NCBI GenBank assembly: GCA_017746715.1
Contig: JAGHZQ010000065.1
Span: forward strand, 270,365 to 334,364
Origin: Cyanobacteria bacterium SBLK
GTDB lineage: Bacteria; Cyanobacteriota; Cyanobacteriia; Cyanobacteriales; Spirulinaceae
DNA length: 64,000 nucleotides
Direction of reading: 5' to 3'
Shown here: positions 43,402-52,681 of the stretch, piece by piece
How positions within the stretch are numbered: the first letter of the stretch is position 1
Layout of the letters: each line of letters starts with the position of its first letter
Translations under genes and position numbers: made by a program
The notes under the pieces: model-generated
The model's input: the letters and a program-made list of their open reading frames with translations, nothing else
Databases searched by the model: none
What the model was told of the DNA's origin: nothing

Positions 43402-44472
43402 GTGCAGGCTAGCATACCCGAATTCACAGAGCATTTGCAAGACCCCGAAACGCGATCGCCCCGAGGGAAACTTCCTTTTACCTTACAAGAAGTTAAAGCG
43501 GCAATTCCCCCTCATTGCTTCGAATCTTCCGTCATGCGTTCCATGTCGTATTTTTTCCTCGATATTGGTATTATTACCGGATTGTATGCCCTTGCTTACA
43601 CCCTAGATTCTTGGTTTTTTTGGCCCGTATTCTGGCTGGCACAAGGTACCATGTTTTGGGCATTATTTGTGGTCGGTCACGACTGCGGACACCGCTCTTT
43701 TTCCAAGTATAAATGGCTGAACGATCTCATGGGTCATATTTGCCATACTCCCATTCTCGTCCCCTTTCACGGCTGGCGCATCAGCCATCGCACCCATCAT
43801 CAAAATACGGGTAATATCGACACGGATGAAAGTTGGTATCCCGTATCGGAATCCTACTACAACGATATGCCTTGGTATATGAAGTTTCTTCGCTACCAAA
43901 TGATTCTGTTTTTGTATCCCTTGTACCTGTTTAAACGGTCTCCCGGTAAAGAAGGAACTCATTTTTTCCCCAGTAGTTCTTTGTTTAAACCGTCGGAAAA
44001 ATGGGATGTCATCACCAGCACGGTTTGTTGGATTTCGATGATTGTCTTCCTCGGATTTCTGACCTATCAATGGGGCTTCATGTGGTTAATTAAATATTAC
44101 CTCATGCCCTATATTGTCTTTGTTGTTTGGTTGGATTTAGTAACTTATTTACACCATACCGATCCCGATATTCCTTGGTATCGCGGTACGGATTGGTATT
44201 TCCTCAAAGGTGCTTTATCGACGATCGACCACGATTACGGATTCATTAACGATATCCACCATAATATCGGGACTCATGTGGCGCATCATATCTTTTTGAA
44301 TATGCCCCACTACCATTTAAAAACGGCAACCGAGGCCATTAAACCCATTTTAGGAGAACATTACCGCAAGTCAGAACGTCCGATTTGGCAAGCACTCTGG
44401 CGATCTTATAAAACCTGTTACTTTGTTCCCGATACCGGTTCTCCCGTATATCATCAAGTCAGTAGGGATTAA
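43402..44472 (+). CDS. desB: acyl-lipid omega-3 (delta-15) fatty acid desaturase DesB
   Basis: GTG at 43402 with GGAGG 7 bases upstream is the start. The three His boxes are H93DCGH, H129RTHH and H292VAHH, which bind the di-iron centre. The context HRTHHQNTGNIDTDESW and the end region THVAHHIFLNMPHYHL are characteristic of omega-3 desaturases rather than the delta-12 DesA type. It introduces the third double bond into C18 membrane lipid acyl chains, a cold-acclimation function. Four to five TM segments lie between and after the boxes. It is preceded by the last base of an AT-rich island and followed by the four-hairpin element. Confidence 0.93.
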   Translation: MQASIPEFTEHLQDPETRSPRGKLPFTLQEVKAAIPPHCFESSVMRSMSYFFLDIGIITGLYALAYTLDSWFFWPVFWLAQGTMFWALFVVGHDCGHRSFSKYKWLNDLMGHICHTPILVPFHGWRISHRTHHQNTGNIDTDESWYPVSESYYNDMPWYMKFLRYQMILFLYPLYLFKRSPGKEGTHFFPSSSLFKPSEKWDVITSTVCWISMIVFLGFLTYQWGFMWLIKYYLMPYIVFVVWLDLVTYLHHTDPDIPWYRGTDWYFLKGALSTIDHDYGFINDIHHNIGTHVAHHIFLNMPHYHLKTATEAIKPILGEHYRKSERPIWQALWRSYKTCYFVPDTGSPVYHQVSRD

Positions 44473-44496
44473 AGATTGGAATAGAAGAGCAAAATC

Positions 44497-44614
44497 CCAA
44501 GAATTCAAATTCTTGGCTCAAAGCTAAAGCCTGCTAAGGCAGGCTAGAATATCCACAATTTTCTAACCCGTTTCAACGGGTTTTTGCTTTCAGCCTTGGA
44601 TTTGAATCCAAGGC
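44497..44614. repeat. four-hairpin repeat element, copy 1
   Basis: Four hairpins in order: CCAAGAATT/AATTCTTGG (44497-44516), AGCCTGC/GCAGGCT (44528-44545), AACCCGTT/AACGGGTT (44565-44582) and GCCTTGGATT/AATCCAAGGC (44593-44614). The same four in reverse order on the + strand form 57631-57750. Confidence 0.85.
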
Positions 44615-44659
44615 GAATATTTCTCCTATTCCCATTCACGATCCCAAATAGGCAACATC

Positions 44660-45775
44660 ATGAACGATAAAAAAGAGTCGAGAAGAAAGCAACTCAATCT
44701 CATCCAACTCTTTCGCGGATTAGCTGCGATCGCAGTGGTTTTATTCCATGTCGATTTATGCAGCAATGAAAAATTAAATATGCCTTTTTTCTTCGATCTT
44801 TTTCAATCTGGTTTGTCTGGCGTTGATTTCTTTTTCGTACTCAGTGGGTTTGTAATTGTCTATACTCAACACCGAAATTTTTTGCAACAAAGTTTTACAA
44901 GATTTAAGTTATTTTTATTAAAACGATTCATTCGAATTATTCCGATTTATTGGTTTATCAATCTCTGTATTCTTTTAGGTGCATTTTTATTACCGATGTT
45001 CGAGCTGCCCAATCCGATAACGCTAGGATTTGCAATCCGCTCGTTTTTATTGATTCCTCAGACTTTACCGCCGATTAATAATGTAGCATGGACATTAACT
45101 TTAATTGTTTTCTTTTATCTTGTTTTCAGTTTAAATTATATCTTGCCTCGTCGCGTTTATTTTGCGATCGCTGCAACAATTATATTAGCATCGGCGACTC
45201 AGTTTGTTAGTGCGTTTGTCGTTTCTCCCCTAGAATATCCTCGCTGGAAACTCATTTTGAATTCTCTCAATTTAGAATTTGTATTTGGCTGTATTGCTGC
45301 TTATGTTGTTCTAAATTATACTCTAAAATATCGCAAAACTATATTTTTTCTAGGTTTAACTTCTTTTCTATTGTTTGGTTTTGCCCAAACATACAATTTT
45401 ATCGACGAAGTAAATATCGTTAATATTTTGGGAATCGATCTGACAATCGATCGCACAATTTTCTTCGGAATTCCTTGCTTATTTCTGGTGATGGGAGCCG
45501 CTGCAATCGATATTCAAGACGGCGTAAATATTCCTAACATATTGATATATTTAGGCAATGCCTCTTATTCAATTTACTTAGCGCACAGTCCTCTCGTCAA
45601 TGGTTTGTTTCAAGCGCGATCGCTATTCAAGCTCGACACGATCGTGGGCAATTCCGATATTCTAGGTTGGTTCATCGCGATTATTGCGATCGCCATATCA
45701 TGTGTTTTCTATAATTTAATTGAAAAGCCTCTCACGAGCTATTTAAGAAAACAATTAATTCCCAAAAAAGGATAA
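44660..45775 (+). CDS. acyltransferase family 3 membrane protein
   Basis: A hydrophilic start MNDKKESRRKQLNLIQLF leads into RGLAAIAVVLFHVDLC, the family's first motif with a conserved His near residue 32. About ten TM helices follow. FVLSGFVIVY and RFIRIIPIYW are further acyltransferase-3 (OafA/YrhL-like) motifs. The enzyme probably O-acetylates or acylates a cell-surface polysaccharide or lipid. SIYLAHSPLVNGLF near the C-terminus is the second conserved motif. No operon partner is obvious; it is preceded by the four-hairpin element and followed by a C-rich repeat. Confidence 0.88.
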   Translation: MNDKKESRRKQLNLIQLFRGLAAIAVVLFHVDLCSNEKLNMPFFFDLFQSGLSGVDFFFVLSGFVIVYTQHRNFLQQSFTRFKLFLLKRFIRIIPIYWFINLCILLGAFLLPMFELPNPITLGFAIRSFLLIPQTLPPINNVAWTLTLIVFFYLVFSLNYILPRRVYFAIAATIILASATQFVSAFVVSPLEYPRWKLILNSLNLEFVFGCIAAYVVLNYTLKYRKTIFFLGLTSFLLFGFAQTYNFIDEVNIVNILGIDLTIDRTIFFGIPCLFLVMGAAAIDIQDGVNIPNILIYLGNASYSIYLAHSPLVNGLFQARSLFKLDTIVGNSDILGWFIAIIAIAISCVFYNLIEKPLTSYLRKQLIPKKG

Positions 45776-45780
45776 AGAGT

Positions 45781-45875
45781 AAACTATCCCCCAACCCCCT
45801 CCCAAGAAGGGGAAAGCAAGAGGAGAGTAAAGACCAACCCATCCCCAGCCCCTCCCAAGAGGGAGTAAGACCCAT
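45781..45875. repeat. composite intergenic repeat
   Basis: CCCCCAACCCCCTCCCAAGA-type sequence occurs twice in this interval, each copy followed by GGGG and AGAG-type tails. It is the same family as 11944-12047 and lies between convergent genes. Confidence 0.6.
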
Positions 45876-45881
45876 TCCCCC

Positions 45882-46331
45882 TTAAATTTCGCCGCGAATT
45901 TCCTCGACCACGCCATCGCGAACGAGAATTTCGACTTGCAGTTTGCGAACTAAATTATCCCCGACTTCAACATTACAAAAGCCTTCCAACTGACCTTGTA
46001 CCACCTCTTGATCCATTTCTAAAGTCGAAATGCGATCGAGTTGTTGGAGAAGTTGGTTCTTTTTTTGTTGAATTTCGTTTTTCTTTTGATTGACTTGATT
46101 TTGAATGCTTTCTATCTGTTGTAAGGCTTGGGGGTTAGTGAGGGCGGCTTGTTGTTTTTGAATTTCTTCGATCGCCCTTTGTCCCTGCATTTCGATTTGC
46201 TGAAACTGGCGATCGAGTTGATTGGTTTGCGCCTGCAGTTGTTGTTGCATTTCGTCTTTCCAGCGCGGCGTAACGACCACTTTGAGTTGGATCGGGCGCT
46301 TAATCGTGAGTGGGGATTTCGCTTCAGCCAT
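45882..46331 (-). CDS. YlqD-family protein
   Basis: The central 80 residues form a long Gln-rich coiled coil (QQLQAQTNQLDRQFQQIEM and beyond). It is flanked by an N-terminal strand LTIKRPIQLKVVVTPRWKDEM and a C-terminal beta region NVEVGDNLVRKLQVEILVRDGVVEEIRG. This is the YlqD layout. The protein is soluble and probably oligomeric; no function is established to my knowledge. It lies downstream of the acyl-ACP synthetase gene's end and may be co-transcribed with that gene on the minus strand (54-base interval). Confidence 0.75.
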   Translation of the reverse strand: MAEAKSPLTIKRPIQLKVVVTPRWKDEMQQQLQAQTNQLDRQFQQIEMQGQRAIEEIQKQQAALTNPQALQQIESIQNQVNQKKNEIQQKKNQLLQQLDRISTLEMDQEVVQGQLEGFCNVEVGDNLVRKLQVEILVRDGVVEEIRGEI

Positions 46332-46385
46332 TAATTTTTTCCTTTACCTGTTTTCTTGAATTGGGTTTCGCGGTGAGAGAGTCCC

Positions 46386-48353
46386 TCACCCAAACATCCC
46401 GTCAATGATATCGCGATAGTGCTCCCTGACAACGGGACGGCGAATTTTTAAGGTTTGGGTCATCATGCCATTTTCTTGTGAAAAGGGTTCGAGAATCAGA
46501 CGAAAGACCTTAATTTGGTCGTCCGGACGGTATCCGGGGCGATCTTTGACCCGTTGTTTGAGTTCCTTCTGGAACAAATCTAAGATAGCTTGATTATCGA
46601 TGTTTTTGCGGTCTCGACTGCCTATTGGGGGCAACTGCAAGGCTAAACTTTCCGCTTTGAGCCATTTTTCTAAGGCTTCGAGGTTGGGAACGATCAGCGC
46701 CCCCAACATCTTTTGGTCTTGTCCCACGAGCATGATTTGATCGATATAGGAACTGCAAGCGCAAGTATCCTCAATGGGTTGGGGCTCGATATTTTCACCG
46801 TTACTCAATACGATGGTATCTTTTGCCCGTCCGGTGAGAACGAGATTATTTTCCTGCACCACCATTCCCAGATCGCCGCTATCGAACCAACCTTCGGGAT
46901 CGATCGCCTTCGCTGTGGCTTCGGGCTTTTTATAATATCCTCGCATCACTTGCGGTCCGCGAATGAGAACCAATCCTTTTTGATAGTTGGAGAGAGTTTG
47001 GCGGGTTTCGGGATCGACGATGCGAATTTCTGTTTGGGGAAGGGGTGGACCCGATGCCCCTTGTAAATTGCGCTGGAGGAGGCGAGCATTGGTGATGGGG
47101 GCGGTTTCCGTCAATCCGTAGCCGACGATCAAGGGAATCTGGGTAATTTCGTAAAAAGTATCCAAATGTCGCGCCAAGGAACCGCCGCCACTCACGAAGG
47201 TTTTCACTTTTCCGCCCACGGCTTCTCGGACTTTTTTATAAACGATTAAGTCTCCCAAAGCGTGGAGGGGAGAGAGAAAGAACATTTTTAGTTTAGCTGC
47301 CGATCGCTCGTTTGCGGGAGGGTTGGGGCGATCGAGGCTTAAATTGTCGGCAATGCGCTTGGCGAGAACGTACTGTTCGGAAATATTGAAAAAGAAGCGA
47401 ATGAGGTTTTGCAGAAAGTTGCTCTTCTCGCGGAATTGCTTCTGAACTCCTTCGTAAATCGACTCCCACAACCGGGGAACCCCGACCATAAAATGGGGTT
47501 TAAAGGTTTTTAAATCCTGTTTGAAGGTACGGAGACTGGTGTAAATTTGCGTGCAGCCTTGGGAGAGGAGATAGTATTCGACACTGCGTTCGTAGGCGTG
47601 CCAACTGGGGAGAATGGCAAGGACGCGATCGCTCGCTTCCGGTATAATGACGGCAGGGGCGGCGGTAATTTGGTGAAGTAAGTTCCCGTGGCAAAGCATC
47701 ACGCCTTTGGGCTGTCCCGTGGTGCCGGAAGTATAGATTAAAGTGGCCAGAGCTTCTCGCGATCGCCCAACGGGAGTAAAGGGAGAATCTTGACCCAATT
47801 TGATGAGTTGGGAAAAATTGAGAATCTTTAAGGGCGTATCTTTGGGAGGCGTTTCATCGGACAGCAAAACGATAAATTCAACGGGCAGATCGTCAATTTC
47901 CGGCTTCAGTTTCTTCAGGGTTGATAAATCTTGCACCACCAGTCCCGTACTATCGCTATCTCGAAAAATATAGAGGAGTTCGTTGCGTTCTGCTTTTGCC
48001 GATCGCACGGCGTTGGCGGCACCCGCGCTCATAATTCCTTGATCGGCAATAAACCAACGGGGGCTATTATCGGCAAAGAGAGCAATTTTTTGATCCGGTT
48101 TCGCCCCCAAGGCTTGTATTCCGGCCGCAAAGTGAGAGATTTTTTCGTAAAGCTGCTCGTAACTCAGCAGTACTTCCGGGTTGCCGTGAGGATCGTGGAG
48201 GGCAAGGGTCGTACTGAATTCTCTGGCAGCGATCGGCCAGACTTCCGAGAGAGAGTTTAGAGATGAATAATCGAGAAGCCGAGAGGAAGAAACCGTTGTA
48301 TTCATGGATTGCGCTTGGACGCTAACGAAGGATGATGGTGCTGTAGTGGTCAT
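46386..48353 (-). CDS. aas: long-chain acyl-[acyl-carrier-protein] synthetase (Aas)
   Basis: The adenylate-forming motif TLIYTSGTTGQPKGVML is near residue 208 and the later motifs VGYGLTETAPITNAR, WFDSGDLG and LTGRAKDTIVLSNGENIEP follow. At 655 residues it matches the cyanobacterial Aas protein, which recharges free fatty acids released by lipid turnover onto ACP (or CoA). It may also take up exogenous fatty acids. No membrane segments are obvious apart from hydrophobic stretches in the N-terminal domain. Its location in the same 15-kb stretch as cfa and desB is consistent with membrane lipid remodelling. Confidence 0.9.
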   Translation of the reverse strand: MTTTAPSSFVSVQAQSMNTTVSSSRLLDYSSLNSLSEVWPIAAREFSTTLALHDPHGNPEVLLSYEQLYEKISHFAAGIQALGAKPDQKIALFADNSPRWFIADQGIMSAGAANAVRSAKAERNELLYIFRDSDSTGLVVQDLSTLKKLKPEIDDLPVEFIVLLSDETPPKDTPLKILNFSQLIKLGQDSPFTPVGRSREALATLIYTSGTTGQPKGVMLCHGNLLHQITAAPAVIIPEASDRVLAILPSWHAYERSVEYYLLSQGCTQIYTSLRTFKQDLKTFKPHFMVGVPRLWESIYEGVQKQFREKSNFLQNLIRFFFNISEQYVLAKRIADNLSLDRPNPPANERSAAKLKMFFLSPLHALGDLIVYKKVREAVGGKVKTFVSGGGSLARHLDTFYEITQIPLIVGYGLTETAPITNARLLQRNLQGASGPPLPQTEIRIVDPETRQTLSNYQKGLVLIRGPQVMRGYYKKPEATAKAIDPEGWFDSGDLGMVVQENNLVLTGRAKDTIVLSNGENIEPQPIEDTCACSSYIDQIMLVGQDQKMLGALIVPNLEALEKWLKAESLALQLPPIGSRDRKNIDNQAILDLFQKELKQRVKDRPGYRPDDQIKVFRLILEPFSQENGMMTQTLKIRRPVVREHYRDIIDGMFG

Positions 48354-48379
48354 TTTAACTGCAAATCAGACTTCTTGAC

Positions 48380-49153
48380 CTATTTAAACCGCGTCATTTG
48401 CACGCGATAGCGCTGCTTTTTCGTCACGGCAATCTCTCCAACTTCTACCCGTCCTTTTCCCCGCAAAGAAATCAAATCGCCGGATTTCACGTTATAACTG
48501 GGTTGTTTGATTTCTTTCCAATTGACCCGTACGTCTCCAGCCGAAATCGCTTCTACCATTTTATTGCGCGACATTCCCAAACCCGCAGACGCGATCGCAT
48601 CCAAGCGCAAAGATGCTTCGACGGTTGTCACTTCTTTCTTTTGAGGGGGGCGCACTTTCAATTCGCTTAGAGCGATACGTCGTACTTGCACGGAAACCGA
48701 TCGCACCTGCGTCAAACTCATCTCTAAGAATTCTACCAATTCCGGTACGACAATCGCCTGAGCGCCGCGTTCTCCCAAGACGAGAATATCCCCAATTTTG
48801 TCTCTCACCACTCCCGTTCCCAAAATTGCCCCTAAAAAATCCCGATGAGTGGCAGGATCGAAGAGAAAATTGCCCGCAATATCGATCGCGGCGAGTTCCA
48901 CTTGGGATTCATCTAAAGGGAGTTCCGAACGGGCGATCGCGATTCTTTGGCGTTCTGCTTGGGAATATCCTCCCCAAATCAATAGCTCGAGTTCGGTGAG
49001 TTTGGCAAACTTTTCTCGCACTTCTACGAGTACGGGAGGAGAGAAGAAATCCGTCACCGTCACTTCCCAAGTTTTTAAGGCTTGTTCGGCGCGATCGACA
49101 ACGCGAATCATTTCCTCGCGATGTTCGCTCCCTTTCAGTAGTTCTTCTTTCAT
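48380..49153 (-). CDS. photosystem II S4 domain protein
   Basis: The protein of 257 residues begins MKEELLKGSEHREEMIRVVDRAEQAL and has a YlmH-like RNA-binding N-terminal region (QVELAAIDIAGNFLFDPATHRDFLGAILGTG). It ends with an S4 domain (LRLDAIASAGLGMSRNKMVEAISAGDVRVNWKEI...). This arrangement is that of the cyanobacterial and plant photosystem II S4 domain protein. A role in RNA binding or thylakoid assembly is known only by family name. It lies 26 bases upstream of the aas gene on the same strand, so transcription may be shared. Confidence 0.88.
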   Translation of the reverse strand: MKEELLKGSEHREEMIRVVDRAEQALKTWEVTVTDFFSPPVLVEVREKFAKLTELELLIWGGYSQAERQRIAIARSELPLDESQVELAAIDIAGNFLFDPATHRDFLGAILGTGVVRDKIGDILVLGERGAQAIVVPELVEFLEMSLTQVRSVSVQVRRIALSELKVRPPQKKEVTTVEASLRLDAIASAGLGMSRNKMVEAISAGDVRVNWKEIKQPSYNVKSGDLISLRGKGRVEVGEIAVTKKQRYRVQMTRFK

Positions 49154-49171
49154 TGTTGTTGTTTGTTGTTA

Positions 49172-49206
49172 CTATCCACTATCCACTATCCACTATCCAC
49201 TATCCA
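49172..49206. repeat. heptanucleotide tandem repeat (CTATCCA x5)
   Basis: Five exact copies of CTATCCA lie between the S4 gene start and the PIG-V gene end. Short tandem heptamers of this kind are typical of filamentous cyanobacteria. Confidence 0.95.
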
Positions 49207-49212
49207 CTCCCT

Positions 49213-50460
49213 TCAAGCAATCCATAATTGTTGGGCAAAACGGATGGCAAAAGTTGCCAAAATAACGCCACTCACGCCTAAGATTCCATAACCCAAACGA
49301 GGGTGTTTGTTTAGCAAAATTCCTGCGGCCATAGATAGGGAGATAATACCATACGCAAGACGTTCTGAAGAGTCGCTACGACCGGATGTTAAAATCAATC
49401 CCAAACTCAAGAAACCGTAAAGTGTCGTTGCCAAACTGAGTTTTTTTCTAGTATGCCAAAGTAAAAGAATTCCGCCGAGAACGATAAAAATAGTGAGAAA
49501 AGGATCGCCTCCCAATAACCAAAGAACGAGAATTAAAAACGCACCGCCATAAGGAGAAATTGCCCCCAAGCGATCGCGAAATTTCCAGAGTCCAAAAGCA
49601 ATGGCACAAATCGAGATAAACGCCAAGGGATGCCCAATATCTTTAATTCCTCCTGCATCGTAATTGGGAACGCCGATCGCGACATACATGAGAATTCGCC
49701 ACCAGTCTAAGAGATCGATCGTTCGCGATCGCCCCCATGCGGCTTGGACTTTGACAAATGCTAACGGATCGCCGAATTGCCACCCACAATACAAGCTATA
49801 AAGGCAAATTCCTCCCGCGATCGCCACACTGGACGCATAAGCGATTTTCCGCCGATTTTCTCGCCAAGAAACCCATAAAAAGGCAGGAATCGCGGCGATA
49901 CCGGGACCGCGAGTTGCTGTCGTCAAAATGCCGAAAAGGGACATTTTCAAATATTCTTTTTTCTCGAAGGCTTGTAATGTCAAAATGGTTAATAAAAAAA
50001 ATAATCCTTCAGTATAAATAACCGTTCCATAGAGAGAATAGGGACACCATACGAGAACCGCTGCCGACCATTTTGCCGCACCCGCTCCATTTCGTTCTTT
50101 AACCCAGAAATAGAGCAAGAGCGCGGCACCTAAAAAAGCAAAATTTGCGATCGCAACTCCCGCCAGTTCTGGAGAAATTCCCCCTCGCGTCAGTAGATGA
50201 ATCAGCAGGGGAAAAAGCGGAAAAAAAGCCACAGAATGTTGTTGGCCGTCATCGATATAGTCATAGCCTTGCGCGGCAATTTTTAAATACCATTCTCCAT
50301 CCCACCAAGCAAAGGCTTGCAGGTCGATCGCGGGTTGGATATGTCCGGCAGGAACGTCTAAAAGCGGTGCAATTCCCCACAAAGCCAATATAATTAATAG
50401 GCGACTCAATCCCCATATTTTGATAATAAACCGCAAATCTTCATTTTTAATCCCACGCAT
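49213..50460 (-). CDS. PIG-V-like mannosyltransferase family membrane protein
   Basis: The protein of 415 residues has about eleven TM segments. The first loop includes FAWWDGEWYLKIAAQGYDY with the conserved WDxxWY of PIG-V and related GT-C enzymes. SVAFFPLFPLL and GTVIYTEGLFFLLT are other family blocks, and a positively charged RENRRKI loop follows TRGPG. GT-C enzymes use polyprenyl-phosphate sugar donors at the outer face of membranes. The GT2 at 22387-23283 could supply such a donor. The acceptor is unknown. The start ATG at 50460 is followed by a basic N-terminus. Confidence 0.82.
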   Translation of the reverse strand: MRGIKNEDLRFIIKIWGLSRLLIILALWGIAPLLDVPAGHIQPAIDLQAFAWWDGEWYLKIAAQGYDYIDDGQQHSVAFFPLFPLLIHLLTRGGISPELAGVAIANFAFLGAALLLYFWVKERNGAGAAKWSAAVLVWCPYSLYGTVIYTEGLFFLLTILTLQAFEKKEYLKMSLFGILTTATRGPGIAAIPAFLWVSWRENRRKIAYASSVAIAGGICLYSLYCGWQFGDPLAFVKVQAAWGRSRTIDLLDWWRILMYVAIGVPNYDAGGIKDIGHPLAFISICAIAFGLWKFRDRLGAISPYGGAFLILVLWLLGGDPFLTIFIVLGGILLLWHTRKKLSLATTLYGFLSLGLILTSGRSDSSERLAYGIISLSMAAGILLNKHPRLGYGILGVSGVILATFAIRFAQQLWIA

Positions 50461-50514
50461 TGGCTGGATATTTATTCCTTGTATTAATCATTAAAGTTAA
50501 TCCTCAATTATATC

Positions 50515-51129
50515 TTAGCTTGTTGCTATGCGCTTCATTTTTAACCAATCAAATATTTGACTGACATGAATATCAAGATCGATGCCAGCGAGGACGGGTA
50601 AGGAATCCTCCCGAGCGAAAATAATGGGTTCTTGTTTGGAGCGAAAAACGAGAATAGAGCGATCTTTCGGATCGATAAACCAACCTAATTCGCACCCATA
50701 TTTTAAACAATGCAAAATATTAGCCGTGACGCGATTGGCAGATTGGTCTGGCGAGAGAATTTCAATTGCCCAATCGGGATATGAATTAAACTTATTCATA
50801 ATATCCCCGTCCGGTGTCATGGGAATCCGCTCCCAACGCAGTACAGAAATATCGGGAACGATTGAGCGATCTCCAAAAGTGCATCGTAACTCGGGAAAAG
50901 CACAAGCAATCTCGTCACCTTCTCCAACTTGATTAATAGCCTCGCAAAGTTTAAATTGCAATCGACTGTGTTGAGTTTGAGGCATTGGTTTTTGCTGGGC
51001 TTGTCCGGTAGGTTCTCCTGTTGGCGTGTTTTCCCATGCTGGCATATATTCCCATGCTGGCGATTCCTCAATATAGGGAAGTTGGAGGAAGGCTTCGAGG
51101 GTTAAGGGTTGAACGGGTGTTGCAGGCAT
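50515..51129 (-). CDS. Uma2-family PD-(D/E)XK endonuclease-like protein
   Basis: Uma2 proteins are abundant in cyanobacteria and share a PD-(D/E)XK nuclease fold. Here LEAFLQLPYIEESPAWEYMPAW has the family N-terminal helix and Glu, SIVPDISVLRWERIP has the Asp, and WAIEILSPDQSANRV has the catalytic Glu. The usual Lys is replaced by Ser or Gln near DQS. A tandem duplication gives two SPAWEY/MPAWEN copies near residue 20, and a Pro/Gln-rich insert follows. Many copies of unknown biological role occur in such genomes. The start is ATG 51129. Confidence 0.85.
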   Translation of the reverse strand: MPATPVQPLTLEAFLQLPYIEESPAWEYMPAWENTPTGEPTGQAQQKPMPQTQHSRLQFKLCEAINQVGEGDEIACAFPELRCTFGDRSIVPDISVLRWERIPMTPDGDIMNKFNSYPDWAIEILSPDQSANRVTANILHCLKYGCELGWFIDPKDRSILVFRSKQEPIIFAREDSLPVLAGIDLDIHVSQIFDWLKMKRIATS

Positions 51130-51225
51130 AACAAGAATGCTATTCTCGGGCTTTAATTATGACATGAATGGGCTGCGAACCAAGTTGGCTATAGTAGGGC
51201 AATAACGCTACCGAATTCAACTCCA

Positions 51226-52596
51226 ATGCGCCCTCGTTCTTTGTTCTTCCTCCTGCTATTCTTTCTCCTGCTGAACGGTTGCACCGAAAACGCCTCCTCC
51301 GAATCCACTGCTAGTAACAAAAAACGTAATAACTTAACCATTTGGTGGAGTCAGGGATTTTATCCCGAAGAAGACCAAGCCCTCGAAACCGCGATCGCTC
51401 AATGGCAAGAACGCGAAACCTTAAAAATTAATTTAGAATTTATCCACGAAGAAGATATCCTGCCTCGCGCCCTTCAAACCCTAGAAGCAGGAGAACCGCC
51501 CGACATTTTATTTTCCGTCCGCACCGACTTTACCAAGAGTCCGAGTTGGGCGTGGACGGGGGAATTGGCAGACGTATCGGAAGTCATTCAACCCGTTAAA
51601 TCTCGCTATAGTGAAAGCGCCCTCGAATCCGTGCGCCTCTTAAACCAAAAAACCAACCAACGCGCCTACTATGCAGTCCCCATCGAACAGCAAACCATTC
51701 ACATTCACTATTGGCGGGATTTACTGGCAGAAGCGGGATTTAGCGAAGCCGATATCCCTAAAGATTGGGATGATTTTTGGAATTTTTGGAAGCAAGTGCA
51801 AAATCGTCTCAGAAGTCAGGGCAAAACAGATATTTATGGGTTGGGATTAACTTATGCTCCCCATGCCGTCGATACCTTCTATCAATTCGAGCAAATTCTC
51901 GAAGCCTACGACGTGGAAATCGTCGATCGCGAAGGCAATCTTCAAGTTCATCGTCCGGAAATTCGTCGAGGGATTATAACAGCTCTCGAATGGTTCGTTA
52001 ATTTCTATCGCGAAGGTTACGTTCCCGATAACGCGATCGCTTGGCTCGATGCCGATAACAATACCAGTTTTCTCAATCGGCAAGTCGTGATGACCCTGAA
52101 TCCCACCCTCTCCATTCCGGCTTCCCAACGCAGCGATCCGCAGGTCTATCGCGAAGAAATGGCAACGATTCCCTTTCCCAACGAACCCGATGGCGAGCCG
52201 CCTAACTATATCGTTGGAGTCAAGCACGCCCTCATTTTTACCACTTCTCCCCAACAAGAAGCCGCCAAAAAATTCCTTGCCTTCCTCATTCAACCCGATC
52301 GCTTGGGAGAATACGTCAAAGGATCTGCCGGTCGCTGGTTTCCCGTTATGCCGGAATTGTGGGAAGATCCCTTTTGGAACGATGAGGGCGATCCCCATGT
52401 CGCCGTGGCTGCCAAACAGTTTAGTGCCGGTTCCACTCGTCCCGCCTATCCCGTTTTTAATCCAGCTTATGCTCGCGTGCAGGCAGAGAATATTTGGGGT
52501 CGCGCCATTTCTCGCATTCTCACTGAAGAATGGACTCCCGCCAAAGCCGCAGATGAAGCGATCGCCGAAATTCAAGCGATCGCGGAAGATTGGTAA
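51226..52596 (+). CDS. extracellular solute-binding protein (family 1) lipoprotein
   Basis: The signal LFFLLLFFLLLNGC ends in a lipobox with Cys19. The mature protein has the periplasmic binding-protein type 1 layout: TIWWSQGFYPEEDQALETAIAQWQ, YAVPIEQQTIHIHYWRDLL and QVVMTLNPTLSIPASQ. It resembles sugar-binding components of ABC importers. No permease or ATPase genes are adjacent. Instead a histidine kinase with a Cache-like sensor starts 86 bases downstream, so the binding protein may present its ligand to that kinase. Codon use is typical of the host, with several HIP1 octamers. Confidence 0.88.
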   Translation: MRPRSLFFLLLFFLLLNGCTENASSESTASNKKRNNLTIWWSQGFYPEEDQALETAIAQWQERETLKINLEFIHEEDILPRALQTLEAGEPPDILFSVRTDFTKSPSWAWTGELADVSEVIQPVKSRYSESALESVRLLNQKTNQRAYYAVPIEQQTIHIHYWRDLLAEAGFSEADIPKDWDDFWNFWKQVQNRLRSQGKTDIYGLGLTYAPHAVDTFYQFEQILEAYDVEIVDREGNLQVHRPEIRRGIITALEWFVNFYREGYVPDNAIAWLDADNNTSFLNRQVVMTLNPTLSIPASQRSDPQVYREEMATIPFPNEPDGEPPNYIVGVKHALIFTTSPQQEAAKKFLAFLIQPDRLGEYVKGSAGRWFPVMPELWEDPFWNDEGDPHVAVAAKQFSAGSTRPAYPVFNPAYARVQAENIWGRAISRILTEEWTPAKAADEAIAEIQAIAEDW

Positions 52597-52681
52597 TCAC
52601 AATTAACAATTAACAATTCAAAATATTCTCTCGCCATTCAAAAATTTTTGAATTTTAAATTTTGAATTTTGAATTTAAAAC

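Noticed and set aside
51847..52575. Long minus-strand open frame of 242 codons
   Set aside because: It lies entirely opposite the solute-binding protein gene, which has a lipobox and family motifs; it is a shadow frame.
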